In this document: positions 51,286 to 59,618 of the stretch, piece after piece
How the letters are laid out: every line of letters begins with the position of its first letter
Numbering within the stretch: the stretch's first letter is position 1
Source of the DNA: an uncultured Gemmatimonadales bacterium
GTDB lineage: Bacteria; Gemmatimonadota; Gemmatimonadetes; Gemmatimonadales; GWC2-71-9
Assembly (NCBI GenBank): GCA_947259405.1
Contig: CAMYLY010000004.1
Location: 311,947-375,946, forward strand
Direction: 5' to 3'
DNA: 64,000 nucleotides
Translations under genes and position numbers: made by a program
Notes under the pieces: model-generated
What the model was told of the DNA's origin: nothing
The model's database searches: none
Seen by the model: the letters and a program-made list of their open reading frames with translations, nothing else

Positions 51286-52100
51286 GGCGGCTGGCGGCCA
51301 TCCTCCCGCTGGCGATTCTCGCCTCCTGTGCCGGCGCGGCATCCACTCCCGATCCCGGGCCCCCGCTTCCAGTAGTCGTGCGGTACGCCCCGCACCAGGG
51401 CCAGTACATCGCGGTTTCAAAAGGCCGCCAGGAGCAGGAGGTTCCCGGCGGGGCCACGACCAGTGAGTTCGGATTCCGGGTGCACTTCGCCACGTCCGTG
51501 ACGGGACCCGCCAATGATCTCCGGGTCTCTTTCCGCGTCGATTCGGTGTCCGAAGCGCAGGGGGCTGGGTTCCCAAGCACCGAGGTGGCGAGCGCCGCTG
51601 GGGTGACATTCACAGGTCGCGTCGCGGCCGATGGCCGAATCACGGAGTTCACGGGTGGGGACACCACGGTGGCCTTGATTCAGCAATTGTATGAGACCTT
51701 CGAAGAGTTCTTTCCTCCCATCCCTCCAGAGGGCGTGTCTCCCGGTGCGGCGTGGTCCGACACGGCGACGAGCACGACCGACCGCGGGGGTATTAACGTC
51801 GAGATCGTCTCGGTGGCGAGTCACGAAGCCGTAGGCTGGACCACCTATGGCGGCGTCGAGGCTCTACACCTGACTTCACATGCGGAGTACGTCCTGACGG
51901 GTGAAGGTACCCAGATGGGGCAATCGATCAGGCTGGATGGCACAGGCGTGCGGGATAGCCACTATTACCTCGGGGTGGGTGGCGGCTATCTCGGGGCCCA
52001 CGCAGCCGATAGCGCGAACATGAATGCCCTCGTGGTCTCAATGGGGCTCTCGATCCCCATTGTCCAGGTTCGGGCCGACTCTCTGCTTCGCAGACCATAA
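51282..52100 (+). CDS. Putative lipoprotein of unknown function
   Basis: A 272-residue exported lipoprotein. The GTG start at 51282 gives MRRLAAILPLAILASCAGAA, where LAS-Cys is a lipobox with Cys16 as the lipid site. The rest is beta-rich (YIAVSKGRQEQEV, TEFGFRVHF, FTGRVAADGRITEFTGG) and contains no motif I recognise. The frame is coupled to the previous gene by the GTGA overlap and is 2 bases from the outer-membrane protein gene downstream, so the two envelope proteins are likely made together. Confidence 0.75.
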   Translation: MRRLAAILPLAILASCAGAASTPDPGPPLPVVVRYAPHQGQYIAVSKGRQEQEVPGGATTSEFGFRVHFATSVTGPANDLRVSFRVDSVSEAQGAGFPSTEVASAAGVTFTGRVAADGRITEFTGGDTTVALIQQLYETFEEFFPPIPPEGVSPGAAWSDTATSTTDRGGINVEIVSVASHEAVGWTTYGGVEALHLTSHAEYVLTGEGTQMGQSIRLDGTGVRDSHYYLGVGGGYLGAHAADSANMNALVVSMGLSIPIVQVRADSLLRRP

Positions 52101-52102
52101 CG

Positions 52103-52966
52103 TTGCGAACTCTCCGGATCCTCTGCTGCACGCTCGCGGCGACAGCCGAGGTTCTCGCCGCGCAGGCCCAGCGCCCGCGGACTGCGGAGTACGAGTTTGC
52201 CGCGTCGGCTGACGATGCTCGCGCGCTTTGGGTGAATCCCGCAGGGCTCGCCGCTATCCAGGAAGCCTCGATCATGGGCGACTTCCTATTCGAATGGCAA
52301 GCGACCGACCAGGTTCGGTTGAGCCAGTGGATGCTCGGGTTCAACTCGCACGGTATCGGCTTCGCTTACCAACGCGACCGGTTTCCCGACAACCCACTCA
52401 CAACCGAGGACGATCCGCGTTCCATCAACACCTTCCGTTTGGCGGCGAGTTTACCATTCCCACGCGGCACCCTCGGTTTCGGGTTCACGATGCACCGTGG
52501 AGGAGACGAGGGGAACGAGGTAGGATGGGACTTCGGACTCCGCTACCGCATTGCGCCGACATTCACCGTGGCAGGCGTGCTCCGACATATTGGGCGTCCC
52601 GTACCACTGGACACACCGTTACCCCTTGGTGGTGTAGTTGGCTTCAGTTGGCTGGCCATTCCACGGGTCTTCGAAGCCTCAGGCGAGGTCCAGCTCGCCG
52701 AGGAGGTTGGCGGTAGCGGTGTGGACGCTCTCTACCGAGCAGGGCTGGGCTTCTCGCCCGGGGTGGACTTCCCAGGCTCGCTCCGAGTCGCGCTCGACGT
52801 CGGATCTTCCTTCTCCGTCCAGCAGTGGATCGTTGCTGTGTCGATTGGACGGTCCGCACGAGGGATCGTCGCGGGATCGGGCCCTGTTGCGAACGGCTCA
52901 ACCGACGTCGAGCGTCTGAGCGTCGGCGGGGTTGTGAAGCGCGCGGCGATGGAACCGCGGCCGTAG
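52103..52966 (+). CDS. Putative outer-membrane beta-barrel protein
   Basis: A 287-residue protein starting at TTG 52103 with a possible signal peptide (RTLRILCCTLAATAEVLAAQA). The body consists of alternating short strands with aromatic ends, such as WMLGFNSHGIGFAYQRD, GTLGFGFTMHRGG and FGLRYRIAPTFTVAGVLRH, typical of a beta barrel, and the early ALWVNPAGLA segment resembles PorV/UPF0164-type barrels. Function is unknown. It follows the lipoprotein with a 2-base gap and is convergent with dnaN. Confidence 0.7.
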   Translation: MRTLRILCCTLAATAEVLAAQAQRPRTAEYEFAASADDARALWVNPAGLAAIQEASIMGDFLFEWQATDQVRLSQWMLGFNSHGIGFAYQRDRFPDNPLTTEDDPRSINTFRLAASLPFPRGTLGFGFTMHRGGDEGNEVGWDFGLRYRIAPTFTVAGVLRHIGRPVPLDTPLPLGGVVGFSWLAIPRVFEASGEVQLAEEVGGSGVDALYRAGLGFSPGVDFPGSLRVALDVGSSFSVQQWIVAVSIGRSARGIVAGSGPVANGSTDVERLSVGGVVKRAAMEPRP

Positions 52967-52979
52967 GTTTCGCCGCCTC

Positions 52980-54089
52980 TTAGTCGACCAACCGCAGCGG
53001 CATCACGAGGCAGAGGTACGACGCGGGATCGTCCCACCCAACCGGCTCTATCGTTGCTGCGCGTTCAGGCGCCTTGAACGTCATCCGCACCTCATCGGTG
53101 GGCATGAACTTCAGGATCTCGAGCAGGTAGTTCGCATTGAACCCGATCTCGAGCGGCTCGCCGTCGTACGTCACCGATACCTCGTCCTGCGCCTCACCGA
53201 GATCCGGCGTGTTGACACTGAACCGAAGTGACCCTGGCGTGAACTCCAGCCGTACGCGGTGCGTCTGATCACTCGCCACGATGCCTACTCGTCGTAGGGC
53301 CGATGCCATCGTGTCTTTTTCAGCCGTACACTCGCGGTCGTTCTCCTTGGGAATGACCTGTTCGTAGTTTGGGTACGGCCCCTCGATAAGGCGGGTGAAC
53401 ACGAGAGTGTTCCCGCTGCGGAACCCGAGGTGGTTATCGCTGCGCGCAACCTCGAGTTCATCGGATGGCCCGAAAAGCCGTCGCACTTGGTCCAGCGCTT
53501 TCGGAGGGAGGATCAGATCTGCCGAGGCATCTGGACCGCGCGCTGGGATATCCATCTTTGCGAGTCGATGTCCGTTGGTGGCGACCATTCGCATCTCTTT
53601 GCCCTGAAGCTGCCAAAGCACCCCGTTCAGGATTGGGCGGCTCTCTTCGCTCGACGTCGCAAAGCTCACGTGACTGATGAGCTTCACGATATCGCTCGCC
53701 GTGACTGACCAGGCCTTGTCGAAACCCACCGGCGGGAAATTCGGGAACTCCTCCTTGGGGATGCCAAGCAGTTTGAACTTCGACCGCCCACATTCGAGGT
53801 TGACTCGCTGTTCGCCCGATCCGGTGACCCGAATCGCCGCCGACGGCAGTTCTCGAACGATCTCGACGAGTTTCTTAGCTGGTACGGTCACTGACCCTTC
53901 GGCATCGACCTCAGCGGGAACAACAGTGCTCACAGCAATATCGAGATCCGTGGCCGACAGCCTCAGGCCATCACTCGTGGCTTCGATCAGAATGTTCGCG
54001 AGCACAGGAAGTGTGGTCTTCGTCGGTACCGTTGCTGCAACGGCTACCAGGCCTTCTTGTAGGCGTTCTCGCGTGATCGTGAACTTCAT
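52980..54089 (-). CDS. dnaN: DNA polymerase III beta clamp
   Basis: The sliding clamp, a ring-shaped dimer that holds the polymerase on DNA. The 369-residue protein has the three-domain beta-clamp pattern: MKFTITRERLQEGLVAVA, FPNFPPVGFDKAWSV, GVLWQLQGKEMRMVATNGHRLA and the C-terminal YLCLVMPLRL. The ATG is at 54087-54089. It is read leftward from the dnaA-dnaN region, with the candidate origin in the 235 bases between them. Confidence 0.97.
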   Translation of the reverse strand: MKFTITRERLQEGLVAVAATVPTKTTLPVLANILIEATSDGLRLSATDLDIAVSTVVPAEVDAEGSVTVPAKKLVEIVRELPSAAIRVTGSGEQRVNLECGRSKFKLLGIPKEEFPNFPPVGFDKAWSVTASDIVKLISHVSFATSSEESRPILNGVLWQLQGKEMRMVATNGHRLAKMDIPARGPDASADLILPPKALDQVRRLFGPSDELEVARSDNHLGFRSGNTLVFTRLIEGPYPNYEQVIPKENDRECTAEKDTMASALRRVGIVASDQTHRVRLEFTPGSLRFSVNTPDLGEAQDEVSVTYDGEPLEIGFNANYLLEILKFMPTDEVRMTFKAPERAATIEPVGWDDPASYLCLVMPLRLVD

Positions 54090-54324
54090 CGGTCAGTCTC
54101 TGACGTCAAATGAGGAAAGGTTTCTATTACTCAGTACTATTTATCTAACTAGTAGTAGTAGTAGAGTGCGGGGAAAACTTGATAAGTAGGCTCGCGCCAG
54201 GAATCTTGGTCACGACAGTCGCGAACCGCATGTGCAATCCTGGGTAAAGCTGTGGAAGCTCCGTCGAATACGGATACCTTTTGCGCATTTCCAACTTCAA
54301 TACACATCGCGTTCCCACAATCCA
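54090..54324 (-). other. Candidate oriC with five DnaA-trio repeats between dnaA and dnaN
   Basis: On the minus strand, going from dnaA to dnaN, there is a C-rich block (ttttccccgcact), then CTA repeated five times at 54150-54164, then an AT-rich segment (gttagataaatagtactgag) before dnaN. The complementary strand reads TAGTAGTAGTAGTAG, that is 3'-GAT-5' repeats, the DnaA-trio element. A DnaA-box, GC-rich, DnaA-trio, AT-rich order is the basal unwinding unit of bacterial origins. I see only degenerate boxes here (for example tgtggaagc near 54251), not TTATCCACA. Other roles for the repeat are possible. Confidence 0.6.
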
Positions 54325-55713
54325 CTAGGATGTCACCGCGAGTTCTCGACGTGCCAAGTCGACGCGGTCGCGGAACTTCCGATCGCGTGTCATTTCCTTT
54401 TGTACTTTGTCCAAGCTATGAATGACGGTCGAGTGGTCGCGGCCGCCAAAAGCCTGACCAATCTCCACTAGCTGCATGCCTAGGAGTTCCCGGGCGAGGA
54501 ACATGGCGACCTGGCGTGGAACGGTAAGGGTACGCGTTCGCGCTTTCGAGCGAAGTCCTTCCGGCGTTACGCCCCAGCGGCGGGCAACGACTTCCTGGAC
54601 ACGGTCGACGCTGGGGAGGCTTTGAGCCGCCGCAGATGCGTCGCCGCCGATTTGGCGGATCTTATCTGCCAACGCGTCCCGAGCCAGCTCAATTGAAACC
54701 TCGCGGTGCTTGAGGGACGCAAACAGCAGAAGTTTGATGATGCAGCCCTCGAGCTCGCGAACCGAGCTCCGCACGTGTTCAGCGATGAAGCGAAGCACGT
54801 CATCGGGAATGGTGAGTTCCAGATGGTCCTGCTCAGCCTTCTTCCGAAGAATGGCGATCCGATGCTCCAGATCGGGCTGACCGATGTCCGCCACCATGCC
54901 CCACTCGAACCGGGAGACCAGTCGACGCTCCAACCCAGGGATCTCTTTCGGGGCCCGATCGGAGGTCAGCACGATCTGTTTCCCCGCCTCGTGGAGCGCG
55001 TTGAACGTGTGGAAGAACTCCTCCTGGGTCATTTCCTTGCCTTCCAGGAAATGCACGTCATCGACCAGGAAGATGTCGACGTCCGATCGATATCGTTTGC
55101 GGAACTCAGCCATCGTCCGGCTGTGGATCGATTCGATGACCTCGTTGATGAACTGCTCCGCTCCCATGTACACGACCCGAGCGTTCGGATCCCGCTCCAC
55201 CACGGCATGTGCGACGGCCTGCATGAGGTGGGTCTTTCCGAGTCCTGTTTGCCCGTAGATGAACAGGGGGTTGTACGTCTTCCCTGGGGCTTCGGCCACT
55301 GCGTGCGCGGCAGCGCCGGCAAGCTCGTTGGATTTCCCAACCACGAAGTTGCGGAAGTGGTACCGCTCGTTGAGGGGGCGAGTGTTGTGCCGCCGCTGCT
55401 TCGACGAGGCATCTTCCGAGGTGGTCGCCACAAAGAAGTCCATTTGGGGACGTTGCGAACGTTCCTCCTGGACCTGAAAGACGATCTCGAGCGGCGTGCC
55501 GAACCGCTCCACCGCGATGCGGGAGAGAAGGGGAGCATGTTTGGACTGGTTCCACTCAACGGCGAATTGGTCCGGTGCCCCGACCAATAGCTGCCCTTCC
55601 TTGAGTTCGACCGGTTCAGCGGGATCCAACCATGTCCGAACGGTCGGCTCCGGGAGTTCCGAGCGTGCCGCCTCGAGTAAGCTGGTCCAAGCTTGTTGTG
55701 CTGACAGTTCCAT
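54325..55713 (-). CDS. dnaA: Chromosomal replication initiator DnaA
   Basis: Binds DnaA boxes and opens the origin. The 462-residue protein starts at ATG 55713 (MELSAQQAWTSLLE); the longer frame is not conserved. Domain I covers about 1-75 and a short linker about 76-115. Domain III holds Walker A GQTGLGKTHL from about 154 and Walker B FLVDDVHFLEGKE near 215, with arginine-finger segments after. Domain IV ends in FGGRDHSTVIHSLDKV, the box-recognition motif. The 149-base region before it contains one DnaA-box-like site (55784-55792). Confidence 0.97.
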   Translation of the reverse strand: MELSAQQAWTSLLEAARSELPEPTVRTWLDPAEPVELKEGQLLVGAPDQFAVEWNQSKHAPLLSRIAVERFGTPLEIVFQVQEERSQRPQMDFFVATTSEDASSKQRRHNTRPLNERYHFRNFVVGKSNELAGAAAHAVAEAPGKTYNPLFIYGQTGLGKTHLMQAVAHAVVERDPNARVVYMGAEQFINEVIESIHSRTMAEFRKRYRSDVDIFLVDDVHFLEGKEMTQEEFFHTFNALHEAGKQIVLTSDRAPKEIPGLERRLVSRFEWGMVADIGQPDLEHRIAILRKKAEQDHLELTIPDDVLRFIAEHVRSSVRELEGCIIKLLLFASLKHREVSIELARDALADKIRQIGGDASAAAQSLPSVDRVQEVVARRWGVTPEGLRSKARTRTLTVPRQVAMFLARELLGMQLVEIGQAFGGRDHSTVIHSLDKVQKEMTRDRKFRDRVDLARRELAVTS

Positions 55714-55783
55714 CAATTGTGGCGAACTTTTGCTGTTTGACAGCGGGTAGGTATTCAAAGGGCGCACGATGTTACCGCGCGGA

Positions 55784-55792
55784 TGTGGAAAA
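55784..55792. promoter_or_regulatory. DnaA-box-like site upstream of dnaA
   Basis: tgtggaaaa differs by one base from TGTGGATAA, the reverse of TTATCCACA. It lies about 71 bases before the dnaA start, between dnaA and rpmH. DnaA often represses its own gene, so it may be an autoregulatory site. The same ttttccaca variant is found at 35214-35222 before RNase D. Confidence 0.45.
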
Positions 55793-55862
55793 GTCAACCT
55801 TGACCCGCCACACCTTGCCCGGGTAGTTTTCGGCCCGCTTTTCAGCAGGGTTTTCGAGGGTA

Positions 55863-56024
55863 ATGAAGAGTACCTACAGACCGCGAAACAAACGGCGCAT
55901 TCGTAAGCACGGGTTCCGGGCACGCATGAGCACCCGCTGGGGCCGGGCCGTGTTGAGCAAGCGGCGAAAAAAGGGCCGCAAGCGTCTCACCGTCAGACTG
56001 CCTTCGAAACACGGAGGGAGTTGA
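55863..56024 (+). CDS. rpmH: 50S ribosomal protein L34
   Basis: A 53-residue, very basic ribosomal protein: it begins [20 protein letters not shown] and continues [22 protein letters not shown], the L34 signature, with a short C-terminal extension ([11 protein letters not shown]). It is divergent from dnaA with 149 bases between the starts, the classic bacterial order. It heads the rpmH-rnpA-yidD-yidC-mnmE run. The TGA overlaps the TTG start of rnpA (TTGA). Confidence 0.96.
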   Translation: MKSTYRPRNKRRIRKHGFRARMSTRWGRAVLSKRRKKGRKRLTVRLPSKHGGS

Positions 56025-56365
56025 CGCCCGAGGGGCTCCCACGCGATTGGCGCTTGACGCGCTCCTCAGAACTGACGGCTGTTGTTCGCGCTGGACGCCG
56101 TCGCCGCACTCCCCGAATGGACATCTGCTGGCGTGCCAACGATCTCGGGCATCCCCGAGTCGGATTCGTTGTCCCGCTGCATGGGAAGACACACGTTGCG
56201 CGAAACCGACTCCGCCGGAGGTTGAGAGAACTTGCCCGTCGCGAAGTGGTGCCCAATCTCCCCCCAGTCGATCTGGTCATCCGGTCCAAGCTGCCGGCTC
56301 ATCAGGCCGATCTGACAAACCTACGGTCCGACTTGGCTGAATGGGTACGCACGCTCTCAGGGTGA
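56021..56365 (+). CDS. rnpA: Ribonuclease P protein component
   Basis: A 114-residue protein subunit that helps RNase P RNA recognise precursor tRNA. The RNR-type motif is [15 protein letters not shown], preceded by the [15 protein letters not shown] strand and with the usual DLVIRSKL segment. The start is TTG at 56021 overlapping the rpmH stop; it is followed by yidD with a GTGA overlap. The RNA subunit rnpB is at 50.6 kb. Confidence 0.93.
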   Translation: MTPEGLPRDWRLTRSSELTAVVRAGRRRRTPRMDICWRANDLGHPRVGFVVPLHGKTHVARNRLRRRLRELARREVVPNLPPVDLVIRSKLPAHQADLTNLRSDLAEWVRTLSG

Positions 56366-56580
56366 CACACGCCCCGCGCGTGCTGCTGGTGGGCCTGATT
56401 CGATTCTATCAGGTGGTGGCCTCGCCGTTCCCGAGCCCCTGCCGGTACACCCCGAGCTGTTCCATGTATGCCAAGGAAGCGATCGAGCGGCATGGCGTGC
56501 TGCGCGGTGTCTGGATGGGGTTAAGGCGCATACTGCGCTGCCATCCCTGGGGATCCAGCGGGTACGACCCGGTTCCGTGA
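56362..56580 (+). CDS. yidD: Membrane protein insertion efficiency factor YidD
   Basis: A 72-residue protein of the YidD family, which helps YidC insert membrane proteins. The GTG start at 56362 overlaps the rnpA stop (GTGA); a longer reading from 56341 is less likely. Family features are [15 protein letters not shown] with paired cysteines, [20 protein letters not shown] and the C-terminal GYDPVP. yidC starts 8 bases later. Confidence 0.93.
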   Translation: MTHAPRVLLVGLIRFYQVVASPFPSPCRYTPSCSMYAKEAIERHGVLRGVWMGLRRILRCHPWGSSGYDPVP

Positions 56581-56587
56581 TCTGATA

Positions 56588-58237
56588 ATGGACCGACGCA
56601 CCGTACTCGCCATTGGCTTGATGCTGATCGTGGCTGTCTTACCGGCCGTGCTCTTCCCACCGGAGCCCCCACCGCCGTCCGAAGGCGCCGATTCTCTCAC
56701 GGTGGTCGAGCCGGCCGTGCCCGAGCCACCCAGCCCGGCCGCGGTCGTTGCGGTGCCCGAGGCGGAGCCCCTTTCGACCCCGGTGGATAGTGCCGACGCG
56801 GACGAACGTTCGGTTACGGTCGAATCTCCGCTGTACCGATGGGTATTCTCCACGCGAGGGGCTCGATTGGTCGACGCGACCCTCAAGGACTATAGGACGT
56901 TCGCGCCCGGCGATTCTGGGCAGGCGCGTCTGCTCCCAGACGAAGCGTCGTTCCTGAATTACGGATTGCTTTTCGGGAACGACACTATCCCCTTGGGCGA
57001 CTGGCACTTCGAACCGAGCTCGTCCGCTCTCGCGCTCGCGGAGGGCGAATCCGGTCAAATCCAATGGACTGCAACGCGCGGACCATTGACCGTCGAGATC
57101 GAGTACGCCTTCGAGGCCGGGTCGTATGTGTTCGATATTACGGGGACGTTCCGCGGAAGGTCGGCGAGCGGATTGCTGCTAGTCGGTCTAGCCCCTGGGA
57201 TTCGTCAGATCGAGGCCGACAGCGTCGACAACTTCCGCTCGTACGCGATCGTGACGAAGGCGAACAAGACGGAGAGCCTGAAGTTCGGTTCTATCGATTC
57301 AGGTGAGCAGCGTGCTCTGAGTGGGCCGTTCGAGTGGGTCGCGATTAAATCGAAATATTTCGTGACGGCGATTCTCGTCCTGGGTGAAGGGCAGCCTCAG
57401 TTTGGGGGCGCCGTCGCCACAGGCGGGCCCCGGCTGGGTCGTTCGGCCGTCCACACGGACGTGGTCGCATCGCTTCCGGCACCTGGGGGAGCGTTCAATC
57501 TCTCGGCGTTCCTGGGTCCGCAGGAATTCCGGCGGCTCTCGCGCATAGGGAATGAGTTTGAGGATATCAATCCTTACGGCTGGATCCTGCGTCCGATCAT
57601 CCGGCCGTTTGCCAACCTCATTGTCATCGTCTTGCTGTGGATGCATGAGACGCTGACGCTCGAGTATGGCTGGGTCCTAATCCTCTTTGGGCTGGCCGTC
57701 CGCGTCGTGCTATGGCCGCTCAATCAGAAGGCTATGCGCTCGAGTATGGCCATGCAGGCCATCCAACCGGAGATCAAGGCGCTGCAGGAGCGTCACAAGA
57801 GCGACCCACAGAAGTTGCAGCAAGAGATGATGAAGCTCTACAAAGAGCATCAGGTAAACCCGTTCGGCGGGTGTCTGCCGCTGCTCATCCCCATGCCGGT
57901 CCTCTTTGCCTTGTTTTTCGTGTTCCGTGAAACTATCGAGTTTCGCGGAGTACCCTTCCTCTGGCTCCCGGATCTGTCGCGGGCAGACCCGTTGTACATC
58001 ATTCCGCTGCTGATGGGCCTTTCGATGTATGCCGTGACCCGAATCGGTCAGCGGGGCGTGCCGCCGAACCCGCAGGCGAAGATGATGCTGTACTTCATGC
58101 CGATCTTTCTCACCTTCATCTTCCTGCGGCTCTCCGCGGGCCTGAACCTGTACTACGCGGTGTCGAACATTGCGAGTATCCCACAGCAGTGGCTCATATC
58201 CCAGGAGCGGATGCGCCGCCGCCGGGCGGTGGAGTAA
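56588..58237 (+). CDS. yidC: Membrane protein insertase YidC
   Basis: A 549-residue inner-membrane insertase. An N-terminal helix (VLAIGLMLIVAVLPAVLF) is followed by a Pro/Glu-rich region and a large periplasmic beta-sandwich domain (about 75-320) of the Gram-negative type. The conserved insertase core has about five helices (WVLILFGLAVRVVLWPL, LPLLIPMPVLFALFFVF, LYIIPLLMGLSMYAVT, MLYFMPIFLTFIFLRLSAG). The C-terminus is short. It completes the rpmH-rnpA-yidD-yidC group, and mnmE is 46 bases downstream. Confidence 0.96.
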   Translation: MDRRTVLAIGLMLIVAVLPAVLFPPEPPPPSEGADSLTVVEPAVPEPPSPAAVVAVPEAEPLSTPVDSADADERSVTVESPLYRWVFSTRGARLVDATLKDYRTFAPGDSGQARLLPDEASFLNYGLLFGNDTIPLGDWHFEPSSSALALAEGESGQIQWTATRGPLTVEIEYAFEAGSYVFDITGTFRGRSASGLLLVGLAPGIRQIEADSVDNFRSYAIVTKANKTESLKFGSIDSGEQRALSGPFEWVAIKSKYFVTAILVLGEGQPQFGGAVATGGPRLGRSAVHTDVVASLPAPGGAFNLSAFLGPQEFRRLSRIGNEFEDINPYGWILRPIIRPFANLIVIVLLWMHETLTLEYGWVLILFGLAVRVVLWPLNQKAMRSSMAMQAIQPEIKALQERHKSDPQKLQQEMMKLYKEHQVNPFGGCLPLLIPMPVLFALFFVFRETIEFRGVPFLWLPDLSRADPLYIIPLLMGLSMYAVTRIGQRGVPPNPQAKMMLYFMPIFLTFIFLRLSAGLNLYYAVSNIASIPQQWLISQERMRRRRAVE

Positions 58238-58283
58238 CCAGCTGATCTGACCAAGGCGCTGTTGCCCGCCTACCTTCCCCGAA

Positions 58284-59618
58284 ATGTTGACCGATGTCAT
58301 AGCTGCCCAGGCGACCCCTCCTGGACGATCTGCAGTAGCGCTGCTTCGCGTGTCGGGCGGTGGGAGCCATAACGTGGCGGCGCGCGTGCTGGAGCCATTC
58401 GCGGTCAAACCGTGCAGGCAGGCGCGGCTCGCCACCCTCGTGGGTGGCGATGACGAAACGCTCGATGAGGTGCTGTACGTCACGTTCCGAGGGCCGCATT
58501 CGTATACCGGAGAAGACTCGGTCGAGATCTCGACCCATGGAGGACTGCTGGTCCCTCTGGAATGCCTGAACGCGTTGCTCAACGCCGGAGCGCGACTTGC
58601 GGAGCCCGGAGAGTTTACGCGACGTGCACTCGCCAATGGGAAGATCGACTTGCTGCAGGCTGAGGCGATCGGGGATTTGGTCGACGCGACGGCGCCCGCG
58701 CAGCGCCGGACGGCGATCGACCAACTCGACCGAGGACTGTCACAACGCATTTCGGTGCTGAGGAAACACGTGTTGAACATCGAGGCCCTTGTCTCATACG
58801 ATATCGATTTTCCGGAGGAAGACAGTGGGCCGGTCGCTCCGTCCGAGATCGCGAGCGCCACTGAACAGTTGATCCAGGCGCTGTCCCAACTTCTGGCTTC
58901 GGCGGCCGAGGGCCAACGCTTGAAGGAGGGCGCCCTCGCGGTGATCGCGGGGCAGCCGAACGTCGGGAAATCGTCGCTGTTCAATGCACTGCTCGGAGTG
59001 GACCGCGCGATCGTAACGGACATACCTGGAACGACCCGTGATGCGGTCGAGGCCGCCGCCACGTGTGGTGGATTCCCGTTCGTTCTGGTGGACACCGCTG
59101 GCCTGCGCACCGCGACCGATCAAGTGGAGAAGCTCGGCGTTGAAGTGAGCCATCGCTACCTCAAGTCTGCCGATCTCGTCCTGCTCTGCGCTGAGCAGGG
59201 ACGGTCACTCACACCGGAAGAGGAGCAGTTCCGCGATACACTCGCAGTGCCGTGTGTGACGGTCAGGACCAAGTCGGATCTCGCGGCGACGAAGTCAGCG
59301 GATGGCACGGCGGTATCCGTCGAGTCGGGCGAGGGATTGGAGGCGCTACGGGCGGAGTTGGCCCAGCTCGCGTTTTCGACGTTGTCGGCGCAAGGGAACG
59401 TCCACGCTGTCCTTACCCGCGAGCGTCATCGCGCGGCTGTGACACGGGCACGCGAAGAGGTCGAGCACTTCGTCCTTGCGCGCAATGAAGGCGTGGACAT
59501 GGTCGTGGCGGCCGTACACCTTCGGGCGGCGGTGACCGCTCTCGACGACATCATAGGGGTGGTCACGCCGGACGACGTCCTCGATGTGGTTTTTGGAACG
59601 TTCTGTGTGGGGAAGTGA
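58284..59618 (+). CDS. mnmE: tRNA modification GTPase MnmE (TrmE)
   Basis: A 444-residue GTPase that works with MnmG on uridine-34. The N-terminal tetrahydrofolate-binding domain (1-118; RRALANGKIDLLQAEAIGDLVDA is the domain join) is followed by helical parts and the inserted G domain: GQPNVGKSS at 223-231, DTAG at 270-273. The conserved C-terminal FCVGK, with Cys441, is the folate-site cysteine. Its stop abuts the stop of the convergent next gene (TGATCA). Confidence 0.96.
   Translation: MLTDVIAAQATPPGRSAVALLRVSGGGSHNVAARVLEPFAVKPCRQARLATLVGGDDETLDEVLYVTFRGPHSYTGEDSVEISTHGGLLVPLECLNALLNAGARLAEPGEFTRRALANGKIDLLQAEAIGDLVDATAPAQRRTAIDQLDRGLSQRISVLRKHVLNIEALVSYDIDFPEEDSGPVAPSEIASATEQLIQALSQLLASAAEGQRLKEGALAVIAGQPNVGKSSLFNALLGVDRAIVTDIPGTTRDAVEAAATCGGFPFVLVDTAGLRTATDQVEKLGVEVSHRYLKSADLVLLCAEQGRSLTPEEEQFRDTLAVPCVTVRTKSDLAATKSADGTAVSVESGEGLEALRAELAQLAFSTLSAQGNVHAVLTRERHRAAVTRAREEVEHFVLARNEGVDMVVAAVHLRAAVTALDDIIGVVTPDDVLDVVFGTFCVGK

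Noticed and set aside
57710-59110. A 466-codon open frame on the minus strand over yidC-mnmE
   Set aside because: It is antisense to strongly conserved mnmE and yidC sequence, the translated text is low-complexity Ser/Arg/Ala, and both real genes have intact motifs. It is a GC-rich shadow frame.
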